A stretch of 64,000 nucleotides of DNA from Homarus americanus (taxonomy: Eukaryota > Arthropoda > Malacostraca > Decapoda > Nephropidae), in the NCBI RefSeq assembly GCF_018991925.1, contig NW_024726235.1, positions 2,888,641-2,952,640 of the forward strand. Reading direction: 5' to 3'. A program made the position numbers and the translations under genes. The first letter of the stretch is position 1. The number at the start of each line of letters is the position of its first letter. Of the stretch, positions 59,110-64,000 are shown one piece after another. The notes beneath the pieces were generated by a model. It was not told the origin of the DNA, made no database searches, and worked only from the letters and a program-made list of their open reading frames with translations.

Positions 59110-59180
59110 GGTGGGTGGATAGATATAGGTGACTTGTTGGGTGGGTGGATAAATATAGGTGACTTGTTGGGTGGGTGAAG
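59110..59180 (+). repeat. 30-bp GTGGGTGGATAAATATAGGT repeat
   Basis: Two full copies and one partial copy with a 30-bp period; the linking sequence is GACTTGTTGG. Confidence 0.92.
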
Positions 59181-59333
59181 TGTATGCGTTGTAGGTGGGT
59201 GTAACAAAATTTTTCTTGCATTAAACTTCAATGATTCTGAATCACAACAAGAGAAGTGAACACATAATTGAGTAAATCAGTGAATAAGTAAAACAAAGAC
59301 ACGTAGGAAAATATTGCATAATGCAGAAAACGT

Positions 59334-59454
<121 letters not shown>

Positions 59455-59524
59455 ACCATCAAAGGAGGAGGACTGACGTTGCTTCTCACAGGTAGGAATA
59501 CTACATCTCCTACAGGTAAAATGG

Positions 59525-59648
59525 GTAGTAAGGTCAACTCCTGCAGGTGGGAGGGAGGGTTGACGTCAGTCCCAGCAAAGTGGATGGGGGAGTGACGTCA
59601 GCTCCAGTAAGTAGGAAGAATTGACGTCAACTTCAGCAGACGGGAGAG
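59525..59648 (+). repeat. About 30-bp tandem with three perfect TGACGTCA sites
   Basis: About four diverged units with TTGACGTCAACTCCAGCA and GTGGGAGGGAG. The palindrome TGACGTCA is exact at 59561-59568, 59593-59600 and 59622-59629, and a degenerate GGTCAACTCCTGCAGGTGGG unit precedes them. TGACGTCA is the CREB/ATF consensus. No gene is recognised nearby, so regulatory use is conjecture. Confidence 0.85.
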
Positions 59649-59832
59649 GGAGGGTGGAGGAGGGAAGTAGGGAAATGAGGAGGGGTGAGAGAAGGGATAG
59701 GTGGGGGGTTAAGGGGAGAGGGAAAAGGTACAGGGAGGGGTTGAGGAAGAAGGAGGGGAAGAAAGAGTAAGATGGTAAGTGAGGGGAGAAGTGTAGAGAG
59801 GTAGAGGAAGAGGAGAGGAGAGAGAGAGAGGG
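59639..59832. repeat. Purine-rich GGGAGAGG tract
   Basis: About 190 bases of GA/GGGA-rich sequence on plus; the minus Ser/Leu/Pro frames are artefacts. Confidence 0.9.
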
Positions 59833-60009
59833 GAAAGTCGGTGTAAACAAGTCGTGGGAGAGGCAACATCTGTCACCAAACCTCCTCTTCCTCTCACTAG
59901 TCTACTCCGTGTGCATGTCCCTCATTCTTCTTCTCTAACTTGTCTCTCTAACTTTTTTTTCCTCCTCTCCCGTTACGCCATTCACCAATTTCCAAAAGAT
60001 ACATCAACG

Positions 60010-60047
60010 AGGTCAGGTCAGGTCAAGGTTAGAAGGTCAAGAGGTCA
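60010..60047 (+). repeat. AGGTCA-rich cluster (DR2 and overlapping units)
   Basis: Three overlapping GGTCA pentamers (60010-60025), an AGGTTA, then AGGTCA-AG-AGGTCA at 60034-60047, which is a DR2. The overlapping part resembles the TCAGG variants seen inside TTAGG-like arrays at 35.7 kb, so it may be repeat decay rather than a designed site. Confidence 0.5.
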
Positions 60048-60195
60048 TTCCATCACTTAAAAAAAAGATATATTCCAGCAACATTCACTCGAGGTTCTGA
60101 CTTAAAACTGGGGAATTTCACTCACTGTTAATATTCTACGTCTGTATGCAATTTTTCCAAACGTACTCTGATTGACCCCCCACACACTTCGAGGA

Positions 60196-60357
60196 CAATG
60201 TAATCACCCTCAAGGTTAAGTCCACCGTCTTCCAAAGGATCAGAACATCTAATCAAGGTAATGACAAGTATTTTTAATCAAAGGGTTAAATAATTTTCTA
60301 CTAAAGGGGTTTAAGATATTTCGGTCAATGGCCTAATTTAATGTACTCAAAGGGTTA
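60196..60357 (+). repeat. TACTCAAAGGGTTAA dispersed-motif cluster
   Basis: CCCTCAAGGTTAAG, AATCAAAGGGTTAAA, TACTAAAGGGGTTTAA and GTACTCAAAGGGTTAAAC occur in one direction within about 160 bases. Related clusters lie at 10.3, 35.5 and 45.1 kb. Confidence 0.7.
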
Positions 60358-60405
60358 AACATTATCAGATAATTATATGATTTATTTCATCTTGTTATTG
60401 TCTTC

Positions 60406-60429
60406 ACCTAACCTAACCTAACCTAACCT
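60406..60429 (-). repeat. Short (CCTAA)n telomere-like run
   Basis: About 4.6 pentamers, TTAGG strand on minus. Confidence 0.9.
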
Positions 60430-60610
60430 TAATTTATTCTATTTGTTCTAAGTCAAGCCTTTCCTCGTGCCGTGACTAGACCTAAATTATGTCTTCACCT
60501 ACATTTTCTTCATAACCCCAAGAAAAAAATTAATATAAGAGTTTCCTTCCTTGTTTATTTTTATTACCTTCTCTCCTTGCAGGTGTTACATTACATTATG
60601 CAAATGAAGC

Positions 60611-60655
60611 ATCATCATTATCATCATCATCATCATCATCATCATTATCATCACG
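60611..60655. repeat. (CAT)n microsatellite
   Basis: About 14 CAT units with TAT interruptions. Confidence 0.93.
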
Positions 60656-60687
60656 CAAATCAACATTACAGGAGCAAGAAATTTTTT

Positions 60688-60750
60688 TAAAAACTTGTGG
60701 TGTAGAAATTATAACACTGAGTGGGCAACCTAATGGATATGGGTTCGAAT
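60688..60750 (+). mobile_element. Possible tRNA-like remnant
   Basis: TGTGGTGTAGAAATTATAAC (A-box-like) and GGGTTCGAATCTAC (B-box-like, near 60739) are spaced as in a tRNA, but the stems do not pair. It could be a pseudo-tRNA or a SINE head, or chance. Confidence 0.25.
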
Positions 60751-61785
60751 CTACACTAAAGAAGTGGGATAAGAGGGACAAGTAATGAACGTGTGAATCA
60801 TGGCTACGAATATTCAATGATTCGTATGATGAATCTTACTCCCAACTGAATAATGTATAAGAGTTTACCCAAGTGAGTTAAAGACACACACATTATACAG
60901 AGATAACCTTAACTCGATACCTTCACTTAGTTAAAGAAATAAGTTAAGAGACAAATTCTTCCCATACATACATTCTACCTCGTAATCTTGTCTCCTCTAT
61001 CTCTCCGTAATGGAACACTTAGTTAATAGATAAAATTTTGATGGTATTTTTGGATTTGATTTTTTTGTGTCTGTTGCAAAAGTTCCTCTTGTCTTTGATT
61101 GTCCACCAGATCCCACCTGTTGCTTATACCTCCACCTTTGTTTTCTTCACTTCCACCTTCGCTTCCTCTGAACTTTCTCGTTATACCTCCTCCTCCAGTC
61201 TCGCTCTCTCTCTGTCTGTCTCTCTGTCTCACCCTATACCACCATCTTGGCCAGGTTAACAGGTCACTCGCCAAGAGACTGACACAAACATAATCACTAC
61301 CAAGGTTGTGATTGGGTGGGAGGTCCCTAGTGTGTGTGTGTGTGTGTGTGTGTGTGGAGCCTCTTAATCTTTGGGGTCACCGTCTCGTGTTGTCAGCGCC
61401 TTGGTGTTGTCAGCGGAGACACACCAAGTTGCAACCAATCAGAGGTCCCCAAAGGAGGCTGCTGTGGCGTCAGTTCCTTATAATTCTCTCTCACCATCAA
61501 TAATATCAGTAAATTAGACAATATATTTCCTATTTAAATGCATTAAAAGAGGGTATAAATAATTCTCATATTCATAATTATGTAAATTTTACAACTTAGC
61601 AGAGAGGTAAGGATAGCCACTATACGGTCTACATTCCCTCACCAGTAACTAAACTAACCTAACCTCACTGTGTCAAAAGTTCCAAGTGTTTTAAATTCTC
61701 ACAGCATATAACATCAAGTGTCATCTGGAGGTTAAAGTTTGAACCAGAACATAGAATAATGGTCAACATGTCTCATAAATCTACC
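60751..61785. other. Unique sequence, no gene recognised
   Basis: CTCTCTGTCTGTCT-rich bases at 61203-61230 and a (GT)n at 61330-61356. No supported coding frame. Confidence 0.55.
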
Positions 61786-61790
61786 ATCAC

Positions 61791-61882
61791 GCCACACCCC
61801 ACCACATCACACCCCACCCCACCCCACCACACCACACCACACCACACTACACCCCACCACACCCCACCACACCACACACTAC
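61791..61882. repeat. (CCACA)n/(CCCCA)n pentamer tract
   Basis: ACCACACCACACCCCACC-type imperfect pentamers of about 90 bases with no G on plus. Confidence 0.94.
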
Positions 61883-61950
61883 TACAGGTCGCCGCGTCAC
61901 TCCCTTTAGACCAAATATCAATAAAAAATCAAATAATGTCTCCTGTAATC

Positions 61951-62019
61951 TGACCTAACCTGACCTGACCTAACCTAACCTCACTTGACCTAACCTGACC
62001 TAACTTAACCTGACCTAAC
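61951..62019 (-). repeat. CCTAA/CCTGA telomere-like array
   Basis: CCTAACCTGACC pentamers with one CACTTGACC. It is the minus-strand counterpart of the TTAGG/TCAGG mix at 35.7 kb. Confidence 0.9.
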
Positions 62020-62733
62020 ATGGCGATTTACCTCCCTTACCTTAAAAGTTTGTGCATTAAGTACAAACTTTTTAGGAAGATCAGGTCCCCCTCTCCCCGG
62101 TGAAATTGATGTGTGGCGGTGGGAGGTGAGGGGAGAGAAACCAAGAGAACGAGAGCCTTGTGAGGGGGGGCCTACGTGAGGGAGGAGGAGACACAACACT
62201 GGAGCAAGAAGTAGTGAGGTGTGGCAGCCGTTGAGAACAATTCCCTAATAATTTTAAAACGATACATTCTGACGCACTTTACTCTTATGTACTTTAACAT
62301 TCTTCTTCCATGAATTTTAGGAAAGTTAATGTGATATAATTACATAAAACTCGTAAAAAAAAATATAGTTCTGTCAAATTACAACTTTCGTCTGGTGGTT
62401 ACTTCTCCCAGAGTGTCACGGCTGGACTCATTGTCTCCAGTAGATCTCCTTGACTGGTGTCCCTGGGTTATGGAGACGCGGCCTAACTGCACTACATGAC
62501 TCATTTATCTCCCCGTGTACTGTACGTGAGCCTCCGTATAACAAAGCCTTATTTCTCACACACTCATAAAAAATTACTACTGCCGCCATGTTTACCGAGT
62601 ACCTCCATCACTATAGGAAACAGAGTATTTACCGATAGTTTAAATAACACGAACTTAGAAAATTACATCGGATTTACATTTTCTTTGTTCAATACTTTTT
62701 TTTTTATTCGTGTATTTGATTCTGCCTCGGCGT
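62020..62733. other. Unique sequence, no gene recognised
   Basis: A GGGGAGAG/GAGGAGG purine patch at 62129-62190, and otherwise unremarkable sequence. Confidence 0.55.
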
Positions 62734-62896
62734 CATACATACATACATACATACATTACATACATGCATACATACATACATACATACATACATACATACA
62801 TACATACATACATACATACATACATACATACATACATACATACATACATACATACATACATACATACATACATACATACATACATACATACATACA
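62734..62896. repeat. (CATA)n microsatellite, about 163 bp
   Basis: About 40 CATA units with two early interruptions (ATTACATA, CATGCATA). The Tyr-Ile-His-Thr and Met-Tyr-Val-Cys frames are its translations. Confidence 0.98.
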
Positions 62897-63105
62897 CACT
62901 CAGCTGCAGAACAAACGTGAAGATATTTTCGACTGTATCAAAAAATAAATCCTAATTACGTACCTGGATGAATTTAAACCTGATACCGGATATGTTGTTT
63001 TTTTAAGGGGGGAGGGAGGGGGTATAATTGGTTTGTGTGGCTAATCCTTCATTAACTCTTATCCTGACCCACCTTGCCGGCATGATACCAGTGATGTATG
63101 TGAGA

Positions 63106-63107
<2 letters not shown>

Positions 63108-63150
<43 letters not shown>

Positions 63151-63191
63151 CAGCATCACAGAGTCTAAGCAGATTATAATAAAACAGAAGC

Positions 63192-63241
<50 letters not shown>
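63108..63241. repeat. (CA)n and (GA)n pair
   Basis: (CA)n at 63108-63148 and (GA)n at 63194-63241, about 45 bases apart. Confidence 0.97.
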
Positions 63242-63245
<4 letters not shown>

Positions 63246-63377
63246 ACTTGTCGCTGCGTAACTGGTCATGAATAATGGGTAAGAGAGTCAAAGGAATGCA
63301 AATTAATTAGGACAAGGGGTAGTAGGAAGGAGCGGCGACCGGATATTTTTTAAGCCCAGACAGTGTGACGATGGGGT

Positions 63378-63641
63378 GTGTGGTGGTGAGTAGTGCGTGG
63401 TGATGGTGGTTGAAGGATTGGAGGTGTGTGGATGGGGTGGGGGTGGTGTGTGTGTGTGGTGGTAGTGGTGAGGTGGTGGTGGGGGTGGTGTGGAGGGGGT
63501 GGTGGTGGTGGGAGGGGTGGTGGTGTGGAGGGGTGGTGGTGGTGGTGGTGGGAGGGGGGGGGTGGAGGTGGGGGTGGTGGTGGTGGAGGGGTGGTGGTGG
63601 GGGTAGTGGTGGTGGTGGTGGGGGTGGTGGTGGTGGTGTCT
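63378..63641. repeat. (GGT)n/(GGGGT)n G-rich tract
   Basis: About 260 bases of GGTGGTGG and GGGGGTGG on plus with almost no C. Quadruplex-prone. Pro/His/Thr (minus) and Gly/Val/Trp (plus) frames are artefacts. Confidence 0.95.
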
Positions 63642-63692
63642 TAACATTTTTGGTGGAGAAACGAACCAACGTTCATAGATTTCTTGAGCGAC

Positions 63693-63880
63693 TACACACA
63701 CACACACACACTCATATTTACGCGGATAAAACAATTTACCAATTACATACAAGTACTCGATTGGATACAGAAATTCATTTATTAAAGATTCAAACATCGT
63801 AAATAAACTAGGAGATACACACACGATTGTATAAATGACTGCCATACATACATACATACATACATACATACATACATACA
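63693..63880. repeat. (AC)n and (CATA)n
   Basis: (AC)n at 63693-63711 and (CATA)n at 63844-63880, separated by unique sequence. Confidence 0.93.
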
Positions 63881-64000
63881 GATCATAATATAGACGGTCT
63901 CACACACATACACACAGACCGACACATTTACGCCCATGTTCATAACTCACAGAGGGAGGAAAACGGTCTTACGTGAGTCATAAAAACACTTATTTTACGC

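Overview
This window looks like non-coding nuclear DNA from an arthropod, most likely a decapod crustacean. That assignment is an inference. It rests on many TTAGG-type (AACCT) interstitial telomere-like arrays, very long dense (AC)n and (AG)n microsatellites, GC-rich minisatellites, and copies of a tRNA-derived SINE. A run of exactly 100 N at 52994-53093 marks a scaffold join. I found no protein-coding gene I can support. Nearly all longer open frames are translations of microsatellites or minisatellites, the rest are short, and none shows a recognisable domain. No intact rRNA or tRNA gene was seen.

Layout. 1-5.2 kb: mixed sequence with short SSRs, a purine tract and the longest-unit TTAGG-like array (1773-2009). 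5.2-10.5 kb: a minisatellite hotspot with C-rich, CCCTCC-type, 32-bp, 49-bp, purine-rich, 34-bp and 22-bp families in succession, plus a ~119-bp (GT)n. 11.3-22.1 kb: SINE copies 1 and 2, a tRNA-like head, a 21-bp array, a (CCTAA)n array, and an exactly phased 33-bp array with a TGACGT-type site per unit. 22.5-32.5 kb: a CAGACATA array, the 18-bp array at 27.9-28.4 kb, a reverse 5'-truncated SINE fragment and many SSRs. 32.9-39.8 kb: 18-bp and 30-bp arrays lying side by side, SINE copy 3, a 20-bp array and TTAGG-like stretches. 39.8-47 kb: mostly unique sequence with a cluster of AGGTCA direct repeats and a 12-bp array. 47-53 kb: a polypurine minisatellite, a TTAGG-like array and long (CT)n/(GT)n ending at the gap. 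53-64 kb: a foldback repeat, a 1.3-kb AC-rich minisatellite, a G-rich array, (AAGG)n, a tandem of three perfect TGACGTCA sites, (CATA)n and a GGT-rich tract.

The structure beyond ordinary SSRs consists of four recurring sequence classes found by eye: (1) a tRNA-derived SINE; (2) a short dispersed element ending in TTAATCTTCACGTGATCC that sits next to TTAGG-like repeats in three of four copies; (3) a dispersed TACTCAAAGGGTTAA motif, often inverted or tandem, once expanded into a 22-bp array; (4) perfect AGGTCA direct repeats with 1-bp spacing (DR1), far more frequent than random expectation. No pathway or operon can be inferred because no genes were identified.
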